DNA from: Pseudomonas atagonensis
GTDB taxonomy: Bacteria > Pseudomonadota > Gammaproteobacteria > Pseudomonadales > Pseudomonadaceae
NCBI RefSeq assembly: GCF_011369485.1
Contig: NZ_VXCA01000004.1
Span: 1-64,000 of the forward strand
Direction of reading: 5' to 3'
Length of the DNA stretch: 64,000 nt
Numbering within the stretch: position 1 is the stretch's first letter; the number at the start of each line of letters is the position of its first letter. A program made the translations under genes and the position numbers. The notes beneath the pieces were generated by a model. That model was given only the letters and a program-made list of their open reading frames with translations. It made no database searches and was not told the origin of the DNA. Below are positions 30,281 through 39,821 of this stretch, in pieces.

Positions 30281-31419
30281 GAGCGCAGTACCACGCCGCT
30301 GTCGTCTTCCCACCACACGTAGACCTTGTCGTCCCAGGTCGGACGTGCACCACGGCGTTCGGCGTTGGCCATGAACGACTGGACGATTTTGCCGCCGGGT
30401 AATTCGACGTAGAACACCGAGTGCCCGCCGAGGTAGGCGATGTCATGCACCTTGCCTTCGGACCAGTTGTAGCGGTGCTCCGGTTTGATCGTGCTGACGA
30501 GCATTTTTTCCGGGCGGATCGCGTAGGTGATCGACTTGTCCTGCACTGAAGTGCTGACGCCGTGACCGACGTAGATCTTCTGCTGCAAGTCCGGGCTGTG
30601 AATGATCGCGTGACCTTCGAGGTCTTCAACAACAGTGCCGTCGAAGGCGTTCACATTGCCGATGAACTCGCAGACCATGCGGCTGACCGGCGCCTCATAG
30701 ATGTCGACCGGGCTGCCGATCTGGGCAATCCAGCCCAGGTGCATGATCGCGATGCGCTCGGCCATGGTCATGGCTTCTTCCTGGTCGTGGGTCACCATCA
30801 CGCAGGTCACGCCGACACGCTCGATGATTTCCACCAGCTCCAGCTGCATTTGCGAGCGCAGCTTTTTATCCAGTGCGCCCATCGGTTCGTCGAGCAGCAA
30901 CAGTTTCGGGCGCTTGGCCAGCGAGCGGGCGAGGGCGACGCGCTGACGCTGACCGCCGGACAACTGATGCGGCTTGCGTTTGGCGTATTGGGTCATGTGC
31001 ACCAGGCGCAGCATCTCTTCGACGCGGGCGTCGATTTCGCTGGCGGGCAAACGGTCTTGCTTGAGGCCGAAGGCAATGTTCTGCGCCACGGTCATGTGTG
31101 GGAACAGCGCGTAGGACTGGAACATCATGTTGATCGGCCGCTCGTACGGCGGCATGTCGGTGATATCCACGCCGTCGAGCAGAATCCGCCCTTCGGTCGG
31201 GCGCTCGAAACCGGCGAGCATGCGCAGCAGGGTCGATTTGCCCGAACCGGAGCCACCGAGCAGGGCGAAAATTTCGCCCTGATGGATCTCCAGGGACACA
31301 TCGTCCACGGCGGTGGTTTCGTCGAACTTCTTGGTGACACGGTCGACTTTCACCAGAACCTTTTTCGGTTGCTGATGACCTTCAAGTGCCTTCCTGTAAG
31401 TGCTGGAGGCGTTTGCCAT
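30277..31419 (-). CDS. potG: polyamine ABC transporter ATP-binding protein
   Basis: A 380-residue ATPase of the PotG/SpuF type. Walker A is GGSGSGKST (about residue 55), the ABC signature LSGGQRQRVALARSLA, Walker B LLLLDEPMGAL and the switch His in MVTHDQEEAM. The C-terminal TOBE domain (about 290-380) ends YVWWEDDSGVVLRS. It energises uptake through PotH/PotI. The start at 31419 follows GGGAGTTTCAC; longer in-frame starts add non-conserved residues. About 220 bases separate it from puuD. Confidence 0.94.
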   Translation of the reverse strand: MANASSTYRKALEGHQQPKKVLVKVDRVTKKFDETTAVDDVSLEIHQGEIFALLGGSGSGKSTLLRMLAGFERPTEGRILLDGVDITDMPPYERPINMMFQSYALFPHMTVAQNIAFGLKQDRLPASEIDARVEEMLRLVHMTQYAKRKPHQLSGGQRQRVALARSLAKRPKLLLLDEPMGALDKKLRSQMQLELVEIIERVGVTCVMVTHDQEEAMTMAERIAIMHLGWIAQIGSPVDIYEAPVSRMVCEFIGNVNAFDGTVVEDLEGHAIIHSPDLQQKIYVGHGVSTSVQDKSITYAIRPEKMLVSTIKPEHRYNWSEGKVHDIAYLGGHSVFYVELPGGKIVQSFMANAERRGARPTWDDKVYVWWEDDSGVVLRS

Positions 31420-31638
31420 GTGAAACTCCCAACAGGTTTCAGTCGCCGGGCCAACGCGGCCTGGCTTAAGAGTGGATTGCAGACCCGCACCGTGCGGGTT
31501 GTTCGGCGCCGCCGTCCTGGCTGCCGGGTGGTGCTTTTTGTTTTCGCGGTGTGTTGCTGTTCGCGGATGACGGATACGCAAACGCGCAGCCGCCGACCCC
31601 GCGGGGGCAGTAAATGGTTTTGCAATCGTTGGGTGGCG

Positions 31639-32400
31639 TCAGCGCTGGTTGCGTCGCGCCGCACGCTGGCGGCAAGCCTCGCCGAACGCCTGGAAAATCC
31701 GCAGGTAGTTCGGGTTGTCCAGCACTTGCCATTCGGGGTGCCATTGCACGCCGAGGGCGAAGGTCGGGCTGTGCTCCACCGAGACCGCCTCGATCAGGCC
31801 ATCCGGCGCCACGGCTTCGGCGCGCAGGCCGGGAGCGAGGCGGTCGATGCCCTGGCTGTGAATCGAGTTGACCTGGAATTCACCCGGCAACTCCAGCGTT
31901 TCGAACACGCCGCCGGCCAGCACCGTCACGGCGTGGGCCGGGGCGTACTGCACGGCAACATCCGGGCTGTCGGCTTCGCGGTGATCGAGCATGCCCGGCA
32001 ACTCATGCACCTTCTGGTGCAGGCTGCCGCCGAACGCCACGTTCATTTCCTGGAAGCCACGGCAAATGCCGAGCACCGGAACGCCCGCCGCGATGGCTGC
32101 ACGCAATAAAGGAAGGGTTGTGGCGTCCCGCGCCGGATCGTGATCCGTGCCGGGAGCGCTGGCCGGGCCTTGATAGTGGAAAGGTTCCACATTCGAGGGC
32201 GAACCGGTCAGCAGCAGACCGTCGAGCTGACCGAGCAGGTCGTCGATTTCAGTCAGGTTGCCAAGGGAAGGAATGACCACTGGCAACCCCAGCGCCGAAA
32301 CGCTGACAGCGCGAACGTACTTGTCGCCGCTGATGTGATAGGGGTGCAGGCCAATCTGTTTGACGCACGCAGTAACGCCGATCAATGGCTTGAATGCCAT
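31639..32400 (-). CDS. puuD: gamma-glutamyl-gamma-aminobutyrate hydrolase
   Basis: A 253-residue class I glutamine amidotransferase-like hydrolase. The nucleophile is Cys113 in GICRGFQE, with His221 and Glu223 in GVQWHPEWQ completing the triad. It releases glutamate and GABA at the end of the gamma-glutamylated putrescine pathway. It is the SpuA homologue, first gene of the minus-strand set and divergent from puuA over 282 bases. Confidence 0.93.
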   Translation of the reverse strand: MAFKPLIGVTACVKQIGLHPYHISGDKYVRAVSVSALGLPVVIPSLGNLTEIDDLLGQLDGLLLTGSPSNVEPFHYQGPASAPGTDHDPARDATTLPLLRAAIAAGVPVLGICRGFQEMNVAFGGSLHQKVHELPGMLDHREADSPDVAVQYAPAHAVTVLAGGVFETLELPGEFQVNSIHSQGIDRLAPGLRAEAVAPDGLIEAVSVEHSPTFALGVQWHPEWQVLDNPNYLRIFQAFGEACRQRAARRNQR

Positions 32401-32682
32401 TTTTATTCACCTCGAAGTTTGACACTTGAACGAGCTTTTCCGGAGCTTAGCCTCGTTGATTTTAATTAACAACTGCCATGTAAAAAATTCTAAACGCCGT
32501 TCATCAAATCTTCATGGTTTCCGTGCGTCTGGCGCCTGCTTTGGCATGAGAGTGTTAAAAAAAGCCGTAAAAATAAACCCTGTGCGGCCCTGTGTTCGCT
32601 ATTGACTTCACTTTGCCGTTCGGGTTGACTGGCTCGGCGAAACAGCAGTGAACATAATAATTAACAGCTAAATAGGTGCATC
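32401..32682. promoter_or_regulatory. divergent puuD / puuA promoter region
   Basis: An AT-rich 282-base region with repeated TTAATTAACA/ATTAACAGC sequences (about 32460-32471 and 32660-32668) between the two polyamine gene sets. The PuuR-like regulator encoded at 37510 and growth substrate probably control both promoters here. No single operator could be fixed by eye. Confidence 0.5.
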
Positions 32683-34059
32683 ATGTCGGTCCCTCTGCGT
32701 GCCGTTCAACTCAACGAAGCAAACGCATTCCTTAAGAAACATCCTGAGGTTTTGTACGTCGACCTTCTGATTGCAGACATGAACGGTGTGGTGCGCGGCA
32801 AGCGCATCGAGCGCACCAGTCTTCACAAGGTCTACGAGAAAGGCATCAACCTGCCGGCCTCGCTCTTCGCCCTCGACATCAATGGCTCCACGGTGGAAAG
32901 CACCGGCCTGGGTCTGGACATCGGCGACGCTGACCGCATCTGCTACCCGATCCCGGGCACCCTCAGCATCGAGCCGTGGCAGAAGCGCCCAACCGCACAG
33001 CTTCTGATGACCATGCACGAAATCGAAGGCGAGCCGTTCTTCGCTGACCCACGTGAAGTGCTGGCCAACGTCGTGCGCAAGTTCGACGAACTGGGCCTGA
33101 CCATCTGCGCCGCGTTCGAACTCGAGTTCTACCTGATCGACCAGGACAACGTGAACGGCCGCCCACAGTCGCCACGTTCGCCGGTGTCCGGCAAGCGTCC
33201 GGTATCGACTCAGGTGTACCTGATCGACGACCTCGACGAATACGTCGACTGCCTGCAAGACATCCTCGAAGGCGCGAAAGAGCAGGGCATTCCTGCCGAC
33301 GCCATCGTCAAGGAAAGCGCCCCGGCACAATTCGAAGTCAACCTGCATCACGTGTCCGACCCGATCAAGGCGTGCGACTACGCCGTCCTGCTCAAGCGTC
33401 TGGTGAAGAACATCGCCTACGACCATGAAATGGACACCACCTTCATGGCCAAGCCGTATCCGGGCCAGGCGGGCAACGGTCTTCACGTGCACATTTCGAT
33501 TCTGGACAAAGAAGGCAACAACATCTTCGCCAGCGAGGATCCCGAGCAGAACGCCGCGCTGCGTCACGCGATCGGCGGTGTGCTGGAGACCCTGCCGGCG
33601 CAAATGGCCTTCCTCTGCCCGAACGTCAACTCGTACCGCCGCTTCGGCGCGCAGTTCTATGTGCCGAACTCGCCGAGCTGGGGCATCGACAACCGCACCG
33701 TGGCCGTGCGTGTGCCGACCGGTTCGCCGGATGCCGTGCGCATCGAGCATCGCGTTGCCGGTGCCGACGCCAACCCGTACCTGCTGATGGCTTCGGTGCT
33801 GGCCGGTATTCACCACGGTCTGACCAACCAGATCGAGCCGGGCGCCCCGGTGGAAGGCAACAGCTACGAGCAGAACGAGCAGAGCCTGCCGAACAACCTG
33901 CGCGATGCATTGCGTGAGCTGGACGACAGCGAAGTCATGGCCCGCTACATCGACCCGATGTACATCGACGTATTCGTCGCGTGCAAGGAAAGCGAGCTGG
34001 CCGAGTTCGAAAACTCGATCTCTGACCTTGAGTACAACTGGTATCTGCATACGGTGTGA
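32683..34059 (+). CDS. puuA: gamma-glutamylpolyamine synthetase (glutamine synthetase family)
   Basis: A 458-residue ATP-dependent ligase that joins glutamate to putrescine or related amines. The glutamine-synthetase catalytic domain shows FELEFYLID (metal Glu), QFEVNLHHVSDPIKACDYA, FMAKPYPGQAGNGLHVHISI and RRFGAQFYVPNSPSWGIDNR. The start follows AATAGGTGCATC. First gene of the rightward catabolic set, with puuC and puuB downstream. A paralogue lies at 47.6-49.0 kb. Confidence 0.92.
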   Translation: MSVPLRAVQLNEANAFLKKHPEVLYVDLLIADMNGVVRGKRIERTSLHKVYEKGINLPASLFALDINGSTVESTGLGLDIGDADRICYPIPGTLSIEPWQKRPTAQLLMTMHEIEGEPFFADPREVLANVVRKFDELGLTICAAFELEFYLIDQDNVNGRPQSPRSPVSGKRPVSTQVYLIDDLDEYVDCLQDILEGAKEQGIPADAIVKESAPAQFEVNLHHVSDPIKACDYAVLLKRLVKNIAYDHEMDTTFMAKPYPGQAGNGLHVHISILDKEGNNIFASEDPEQNAALRHAIGGVLETLPAQMAFLCPNVNSYRRFGAQFYVPNSPSWGIDNRTVAVRVPTGSPDAVRIEHRVAGADANPYLLMASVLAGIHHGLTNQIEPGAPVEGNSYEQNEQSLPNNLRDALRELDDSEVMARYIDPMYIDVFVACKESELAEFENSISDLEYNWYLHTV

Positions 34060-34087
34060 TTGGCTTGGGCCCTAAAAAGCTGAAGAG

Positions 34088-34264
34088 CCCCTCACCCTAA
34101 CCCTCTCCCGGAGGGAGAGGGGACTGACCGAGTTGTTTGTGGATATCCGGCGACCTGAACGATCCAGTTGATTATGGATTCGGCAAAGATGTTTCAGGTC
34201 GGCGGAGATTCTGAGCTTCCCCCAATCGGTCCCCTCTCCCCCCGGGAGAGGGCTAGGGTGAGGG
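34088..34264. repeat. inverted CCCTCACCCTAACCC repeat pair
   Basis: CCCTCACCCTAACCCTCTCC (34088 on) and the inverted GGAGAGGG CTAGGGTGAGGG at 34245-34264 flank about 110 bases between puuA and puuC. The sequence resembles another dispersed Pseudomonas intergenic repeat and would form a GC-rich hairpin in mRNA. Confidence 0.75.
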
Positions 34265-34328
34265 CAGCCATCTCAAGCCAGAAACAGCAACCCGACACCC
34301 CCAAATTCCCCCTTGTCGAGCCACAACA

Positions 34329-35819
34329 ATGACAACGACACGCAACGACTGGGAACAACGCTTCCAGTCCCTGACCATCGAATCCCGCGCCTTCATCAAC
34401 GGCGAATATCGCCCGGCGATCAGTGGCGAAACCTTCGAATGCCTGAGCCCCGTCGATGGCCGTTTCCTCGCCTCCGTGGCCAGCACCGATGAAGCCGACG
34501 CCAACCTCGCCGTCGAAGTCGCACGCCAATCGTTCGAGTCCGGCATCTGGGCGAACAAGGCCCCGGCCGAGCGCAAGCGCATCCTGATCCGCTTTGCCGA
34601 CCTGATCCTGCAACACCAGGAAGAACTGGCGCTGCTCGAAACCCTCGACATGGGCAAACCGATCAGCGACTCGATGAGCATCGACATCCCGGCGACCGCC
34701 AACGCGATCCGCTGGAGCGCCGAAGCCATCGACAAGATCTACGACGAAGTCGCCGCCACCCCGCACGATCAACTCGGTCTGGTCACCCGCGAGCCGTCCG
34801 GCGTTGTTGCTGCGATCGTGCCGTGGAACTTCCCGCTGATCATGGCCAGCTGGAAATTCGCCCCGGCGCTGGCGGCAGGTAACTCGTTCATCCTCAAACC
34901 TTCGGAAAAATCCCCGCTGACCGCGATCCGCATCGCACAACTGGCGCTGGATGCCGGGATTCCGAAAGGCGTGTTCAACGTCCTGCCAGGCTTCGGCCAC
35001 ACCGTCGGCAAGGCGCTGGCGCTGCACATGGACGTCGACGTGCTGGCCTTTACTGGCTCCACGGCGATTGCCAAACAACTGATGATTTATGCCGGCCAAA
35101 GCAACATGAAACGCGTCTGGCTCGAAGCAGGGGGCAAGAGCCCGAACGTGGTGTTTGCCGACGCACCGGACTTGCGCGCGGCAGCACAAGCGGCGGCCGG
35201 CGCCATTGCGTTCAACCAGGGTGAAGTTTGCACTGCCGGCTCGCGCCTGCTGGTGGAGCGTTCGATCCGCGAGCAATTCATCCCGCTGCTGGTGGAAGCG
35301 CTGCAAGCGTGGAAACCGGGGCACGCCCTGGATCCGGCGACCACCGTCGGCGCCGTGGTCGATCAGCGTCAACTGGACAACGTGCTGCGCTACATCAGCA
35401 TCGGTCGGGAGCAGGGCGCCGAGCTGATCGCCGGCGGACACCGCACTCTCGAAGAAACCGGCGGCACCTACATCGAGCCGACGATTTTCGACGGCGTGAC
35501 CAACGCCATGACCATCGCCAAGGAAGAGATCTTCGGCCCGGTGCTGTCGCTGATCACCTTCGACACCGTTGGAGAAGCGCTGCAGATCGCCAACGACAGC
35601 ATCTTCGGCCTCGCCGCCGGGGTCTGGACCAGCAACCTGAGCAAGGCCCACACCTTCGCTCGTGGCCTGCGCGCCGGCAGCGTCTGGGTCAACCAGTACG
35701 ACGGTGGCGACATGACCGCGCCGTTCGGTGGCTTCAAGCAGTCGGGCAACGGTCGCGACAAATCGCTGCACGCGTTCGACAAGTACACCGAGCTGAAAGC
35801 GACCTGGATCAAGCTCTGA
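34329..35819 (+). CDS. puuC: gamma-glutamyl-gamma-aminobutyraldehyde dehydrogenase
   Basis: A 496-residue NAD(P)-dependent aldehyde dehydrogenase. The nucleophile is Cys301 in NQGEVCTAGSRLLVE and the general base is Glu266 in WLEAGGKSPNV. The cofactor loop is GFGHTVGKALALHMDVDVLAFTG. Position between the synthetase and oxidase genes supports the gamma-glutamyl aldehyde as substrate. Confidence 0.93.
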   Translation: MTTTRNDWEQRFQSLTIESRAFINGEYRPAISGETFECLSPVDGRFLASVASTDEADANLAVEVARQSFESGIWANKAPAERKRILIRFADLILQHQEELALLETLDMGKPISDSMSIDIPATANAIRWSAEAIDKIYDEVAATPHDQLGLVTREPSGVVAAIVPWNFPLIMASWKFAPALAAGNSFILKPSEKSPLTAIRIAQLALDAGIPKGVFNVLPGFGHTVGKALALHMDVDVLAFTGSTAIAKQLMIYAGQSNMKRVWLEAGGKSPNVVFADAPDLRAAAQAAAGAIAFNQGEVCTAGSRLLVERSIREQFIPLLVEALQAWKPGHALDPATTVGAVVDQRQLDNVLRYISIGREQGAELIAGGHRTLEETGGTYIEPTIFDGVTNAMTIAKEEIFGPVLSLITFDTVGEALQIANDSIFGLAAGVWTSNLSKAHTFARGLRAGSVWVNQYDGGDMTAPFGGFKQSGNGRDKSLHAFDKYTELKATWIKL

Positions 35820-35870
35820 TTTTCTACAGCGGTGGTCGCTTCTGATGAGCGACCCTCGGAGAACAATAAA

Positions 35871-37154
35871 ATGAAGCAACAACACGTCAACAGCTACTAC
35901 GCCGCCACCCGCAACGAAGTCATCGACTTCCCGATTCTTGAAGAATCGGTCGAGTGCGATGTCTGCATCATCGGCGCCGGCTACACCGGTTTGTCCTCCG
36001 CACTGTTTTTGACTGAAGCGGGCTATAAAGTGACCGTTCTCGAAGCGGCGAAAGTCGGCTACGGCGCCAGCGGTCGCAACGGCGGTCAACTGGTCAACTC
36101 CTACAGCCGCGACGTCGACGTGATCGAAGAGCGTTACGGCGACAAGACCGCGGAAATTCTCGGCAGCATGATCTTCGAAGGCGCCGACATCATCCGTTCG
36201 CGCATCAAGGAATACGACATCAAATGCGACTACCGCCCGGGCGGCATTTTCGCAGCGATGAACAAGAAACAACTCAACGGACTGGCTGAGCAGAAGCGCA
36301 GTTGGGAACGCTACGGCAACCGCAATCTGAAGATGCTCGACGCTGCCGACATCCGTCGCGAAGTCGGCTCCGATGCCTATGTCGGTGGTTTGCTGGACAT
36401 GCAGGGCGGTCACGTTCACCCGCTGAACCTGGCGCTCGGTGAAGCCGCTGCCATCGTGCGCCTGGGCGGCAAGATTTACGAGCAGTCCGCTGCCGTGGAA
36501 ATCAAATACGGCGAGCCGAACGTCGTGCGCACCGCCAAAGGCCAGGTGCGCGCCAAGTATCTGCTGATCGCCGGCAACGCTTATTTGCCGCAAGGTCTGG
36601 ACAACCGCGTGACCGCGAAAAGCATGCCGTGCGGCTCGCAGATCGTCGTCACCGAACCGTTGACCGAGAAACAGGCGCGCAGCCTGATCACCAACAACTA
36701 TTGCGTTGAAGACTGCAACTACCTGCTGGATTACTACCGCCTCACCGCCGACAACCGTCTGCTCTACGGCGGCGGCGTGGTCTACGGTGCGCGCGAACCG
36801 GATGACATCGAACAACTGATCCGCCCGAAGATCCTGAAGACCTTCCCGCAGCTCAAAGACGTCAAAATCGATTACCGCTGGACCGGCAACTTCCTGCTGA
36901 CCATGTCGCGTATGCCGCAATTCGGCCGCATCGAGAAAAACGCCTACTACATGCAAGGCTACAGCGGCCACGGCGTCACTTGCTCGCACCTGGCCGGCAA
37001 ACTGATCTCGGAAATGATTCGTGGCGATGCCGAACGTTTCGACGCGTTCGCTTCTCTGCCGCACATGCCGATGATCGGTGGCCGCACCTTCTCGGCGCCG
37101 CTAACAGCCTTGGGCGCCGTGTACTACTCGCTACGCGACCGCTTCGGCATCTGA
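35871..37154 (+). CDS. puuB: gamma-glutamylputrescine oxidase-type FAD enzyme
   Basis: A 427-residue FAD-dependent amine oxidase. The Rossmann motif is CDVCIIGAGYTGLSSALFL (about residues 30-48), and the DAO-family C-terminal segment has YYMQGYSGHGVTCSHLAGKL. It oxidises the gamma-glutamylated amine to the aldehyde used by PuuC. The start follows GGAGAACAATAAA. A close paralogue of equal length occurs at 46.3-47.6 kb. Confidence 0.92.
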   Translation: MKQQHVNSYYAATRNEVIDFPILEESVECDVCIIGAGYTGLSSALFLTEAGYKVTVLEAAKVGYGASGRNGGQLVNSYSRDVDVIEERYGDKTAEILGSMIFEGADIIRSRIKEYDIKCDYRPGGIFAAMNKKQLNGLAEQKRSWERYGNRNLKMLDAADIRREVGSDAYVGGLLDMQGGHVHPLNLALGEAAAIVRLGGKIYEQSAAVEIKYGEPNVVRTAKGQVRAKYLLIAGNAYLPQGLDNRVTAKSMPCGSQIVVTEPLTEKQARSLITNNYCVEDCNYLLDYYRLTADNRLLYGGGVVYGAREPDDIEQLIRPKILKTFPQLKDVKIDYRWTGNFLLTMSRMPQFGRIEKNAYYMQGYSGHGVTCSHLAGKLISEMIRGDAERFDAFASLPHMPMIGGRTFSAPLTALGAVYYSLRDRFGI

Positions 37155-37163
37155 GTTACCTCT

Positions 37164-37196
37164 CCGGCGGCGGTCCCCAAGACCCCGCCGGTTTTT
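37164..37196 (+). terminator. rho-independent terminator after puuB
   Basis: CCGGCGG(C)GGTC pairs with GACCCCGCCGG, followed by T6, nine bases after the puuB stop. It ends the rightward puu transcript. Confidence 0.88.
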
Positions 37197-37218
37197 TCAC
37201 ATGACAAGCAGCACAAAC

Positions 37219-37310
37219 CCTGTGGGAGCGAGCTTGCTCGCGAAAGCGGTCTATCAGCAAAAGGGATGTTGAATGTACCGCCCAATCGCGAGCAAGCTCG
37301 CTCCCACAGG
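37219..37310. repeat. inverted pair of REP sequences
   Basis: CCTGTGGGAGCGAGCTTGCT at the left and the inverted AGCAAGCTCGCTCCCACAGG at the right form a 20-base perfect palindromic pair between puuB and the PuuR-like gene. Confidence 0.9.
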
Positions 37311-37509
37311 TCTTGTGCCTGACCCGCAATTACCCCCGGCAGGCTCTTTTCATCCACCGTCCATCGAACCTGCTGAGCAACACCAACAAACGTGATTTAA
37401 TAGCCGCCTTTCACGGTTCCGGGACACGGGAGCAACGTGATCCGCGCGTCCTGCGCGGCACCCGCCACCCACCCCCATTGCCCTTAAGTCGTTCTCACAT
37501 AAGGCTGTC

Positions 37510-38058
37510 ATGGATACGGGTTCTCGACTCAAACTAGTACGCGAAAGCTACAAACTCTCCCAGCGCGAGCTGGCCCGGCGTAGCGGCGTGACCAATGCCA
37601 CCATCTCCCTGATCGAACAGAATCGTGTCAGTCCTTCCGTCAGCTCACTGAAAAAGCTGCTCGAAGGCATCCCGATGTCCCTGGCCGACTTCTTCACCTT
37701 CGACCAGCCCCCGCGCGAACACCAATACGTCTTCCGCGCCAACGAACAACCCGACCTCGGCCGCCACGGCCTGCGCCTGCTGCTCATCGGTGCCTCGGTT
37801 CCCAGCCGCCAGATGCGCTTGCTGCGCGAGCAATACGCGCCGGGCGCGAGCTCCGGGGAAGAGCCGATTGTTCACTCGGAAGGTGAGGAGTGTGGGTTGG
37901 TGACCCGTGGCACGGTCGAGTTGACGGTGGACGGGCAGGTGAGCGTGTTGAGTGCGGGGGATGGGTATTACTTCCCGACGACGCTGCCGCACAAGTTCCG
38001 GAATATTGGGGCGGATGAGGCGGAGATTATTAGTGCGAATACGCCGGCGAATTTTTAG
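37510..38058 (+). CDS. puuR: XRE-cupin transcriptional regulator, PuuR-like
   Basis: A 182-residue regulator. The N-terminal helix-turn-helix (about residues 5-60) includes LSQRELARRSGVTNATISLI. The C-terminal cupin (about 110-178) includes SEGEECGLVTRGTVELTVDG and a PHKFRN segment. The end SANTPANF resembles E. coli PuuR, which ends SAHTPTTF. The location next to puuA/C/B supports control of polyamine catabolism. Its own promoter lies in a 200-base region after a REP pair. Confidence 0.82.
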   Translation: MDTGSRLKLVRESYKLSQRELARRSGVTNATISLIEQNRVSPSVSSLKKLLEGIPMSLADFFTFDQPPREHQYVFRANEQPDLGRHGLRLLLIGASVPSRQMRLLREQYAPGASSGEEPIVHSEGEECGLVTRGTVELTVDGQVSVLSAGDGYYFPTTLPHKFRNIGADEAEIISANTPANF

Positions 38059-38131
38059 CGTGCAGCCATAGGTGATTCAGTATTTTTAATGGAGGGCGTT
38101 TCTCGAGTGAAGCGCCGTCCACTTGTGAACG

Positions 38132-38878
38132 CTATTTTTCGACTGCGGTGGAGGGAGTGGAGACTACTTTGACTTCAAGAGCTCCTAACTGCGTCAGGTT
38201 TGAGTCGAGTATTCCAAGAAAGTTGATAACGTGCTGTCCATAGATTTCAGTCGCTCTCTGTGAGTTTGTTTTTGCCTCGTTAGTTTCTTTCATGACTGAG
38301 CCAAGATTATCAAATACGCTGCTTTTGTTATTGAAGAATTTTGTTGCTTCCCCTTGTAATATAACGGTTGACGCATTTGCTCTAAAGGCTTCGCCCCAGG
38401 CTAGCATCAGGCTGCTTTCTTGACCGCGACTCTCTTTTGATTGGCTGTCAGTTGGGTTGAGTTCGAAATTTGCAAGTGATAAAAGTTGTTGCGCTGTTGC
38501 TTTTCCGTAATACCGACTAACTTTGAAGTAAAGGGCTATAAGGTTTTTGTGCCATTCTTGCTCAAAGGCCGAGAATTTTGTGAAACCCTCGGAGGCCAGG
38601 AAATCATCCCAGCCTTTCTCGGACTTTCTCGCCGCATCATTAAAACGTTGAAGCTCCTCATAGCTTTTTATAAGAAGTTGTGTCGTTTCTTGGGCAGTTT
38701 GTTGAGCACCATCTACAAACCGTTGCCGATCAGACCGTTCGTTGGCTTTCGCTGATTCTGAAGCAGTGTAATACGCGCCCAGGGATGCTGTGACTATCGC
38801 AGTCAGTATGGAGGTTGCCAGATTTAAGGAAATAGTATTCATGATGTTTGAATCGGAATTGTTTTTGGTAGGCTGCAT
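38132..38878 (-). CDS. hypothetical membrane-anchored protein
   Basis: A 248-residue protein whose N-terminus (or an alternative ATG at 38842, MNTISLNLATSILTAIVTAS) carries a membrane segment. A long helical body follows, with charged stretches. No family recognised. Base composition is clearly AT-richer than the neighbours, suggesting recent acquisition. Neither start has a strong ribosome site. Confidence 0.5.
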   Translation of the reverse strand: MQPTKNNSDSNIMNTISLNLATSILTAIVTASLGAYYTASESAKANERSDRQRFVDGAQQTAQETTQLLIKSYEELQRFNDAARKSEKGWDDFLASEGFTKFSAFEQEWHKNLIALYFKVSRYYGKATAQQLLSLANFELNPTDSQSKESRGQESSLMLAWGEAFRANASTVILQGEATKFFNNKSSVFDNLGSVMKETNEAKTNSQRATEIYGQHVINFLGILDSNLTQLGALEVKVVSTPSTAVEK

Positions 38879-38945
38879 ATTGGGTTTGGATCTATGCGGG
38901 AAAGTTTGGGTTTTAAACTATCTAACTGATGCGTTTCGTAGTTGA

Positions 38946-39230
38946 TTACGTGATCGCTACTCTGCGTCGTTCAATCACTCTAAATACATCGCGCACGTCC
39001 TGAACCAGGATTCTGGCTGTAGTGGTAACTGTGTTGATGTCTTGTTCGGCGTGGTCGGGGAGGTGGATGCAGGCCATGAGGTCGAGGTATTTGAGCACTG
39101 CGCTTAAGCGTTCGCTAGCGCAGGCGTGGAGTTCACTCAGTGGCGCGTCGGCATCGATGAACAGAACAGGGTGGTCAGTGGCGGGGTGGGACATTGGGGC
39201 GTAGTTGCACTGCGGTGACTTACTTGTCAT
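38946..39230 (-). CDS. small DUF3077/DUF6124-like protein
   Basis: A 94-residue protein whose segment LFIDADAPLSELHACASERL and central helices resemble the short Pseudomonas-specific DUF3077/DUF6124 proteins. These often occur in several copies per genome and have no known function. It follows a long structured leader (39231-39480). The family call is by pattern only. Confidence 0.55.
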   Translation of the reverse strand: MTSKSPQCNYAPMSHPATDHPVLFIDADAPLSELHACASERLSAVLKYLDLMACIHLPDHAEQDINTVTTTARILVQDVRDVFRVIERRRVAIT

Positions 39231-39480
39231 GGGTATAAATCCTTAGCTCAGAAATTAATAATCACCGCTCGCTGCGAAACGAGTTGGGTGGCAGTTATGC
39301 GCGGGTTCGCAGACCGAGGAGCTAAGACCCGGCAGACCCGAAGGTCTCCCACGCACAACCGCCATGAAAATGAAGCACAGGCAAGTTGCCGGGCCACATT
39401 GTGCCGGGTGTGGACTTAGCTCGCTAGGGCTGCGAAACCCTATCGCCAAATTCGTTCAGCGACAGACCCACTCTAGGCAC
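39231..39480 (-). promoter_or_regulatory. candidate structured 5' leader RNA
   Basis: Read on the minus strand, this leader of the small DUF gene contains a 14-bp outer stem, GGCGGTTGTGCGTG (39363-39350) with CGCGCATAACTGCC (39303-39290), using G-U wobbles. Inside it lie a C(UUCG)G tetraloop hairpin AGACC-TTCG-GGTCT (39347-39334) and a second hairpin GCCGGG...CTCGGTC. Further upstream, TAGGG/CCCTA and CCACA/TGTGG pairs add more stems. Wobble-tolerant pairing and a stable tetraloop are hallmarks of selected RNA structure. Class unknown. Confidence 0.6.
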
Positions 39481-39821
39481 CGATCTCCACCGCCGCAATC
39501 AGCCTGTAGGACGCGAAATAACCACGTCTGGCCAGAGAGTTCACTCCCGTTCGGCGGCGCAACCGATGTAAATCAAGGGCTACGGAGTGCCAGGAAAAAT
39601 GACTCGACGAATTTCGGCCTGCTTCGTATCCCATCGGGAGCAAGCTCCCTCACCATGCGCGGTGATTTCCTACGAAGTTTTCAGATCCCAAAATCCAGTC
39701 CTCAGCCCCGCGCCGGAACTTTCCTGAAAGACGATGTCAATTTGATGGCGTGTCGCGACGCTCATTTCGAACGGATCAACCAGTGCCTGGCTGTTTCCCG
39801 GCAAATCCAAGGAAGTGTGAG
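39481..39821. other. non-coding stretch between leader and small secreted gene
   Basis: About 340 bases with no supported gene. A half-REP-like sequence (ATCGGGAGCAAGCTCCCTCA, about 39633-39652) and short frames without ribosome sites are visible. The promoter of the structured leader probably lies at its left edge. Confidence 0.35.

Noticed and set aside
32521..32560. Possible sigma-54 promoter (TGGC...GGCA) before puuA
   Set aside because: The GG to GC spacing is one base too long (N11 instead of N10).
34194..37064. A 956-codon open frame on the minus strand opposite puuC and puuB
   Set aside because: It is antisense to two well supported enzymes, has no recognisable domain, and arises from GC-rich codon bias on the other strand.
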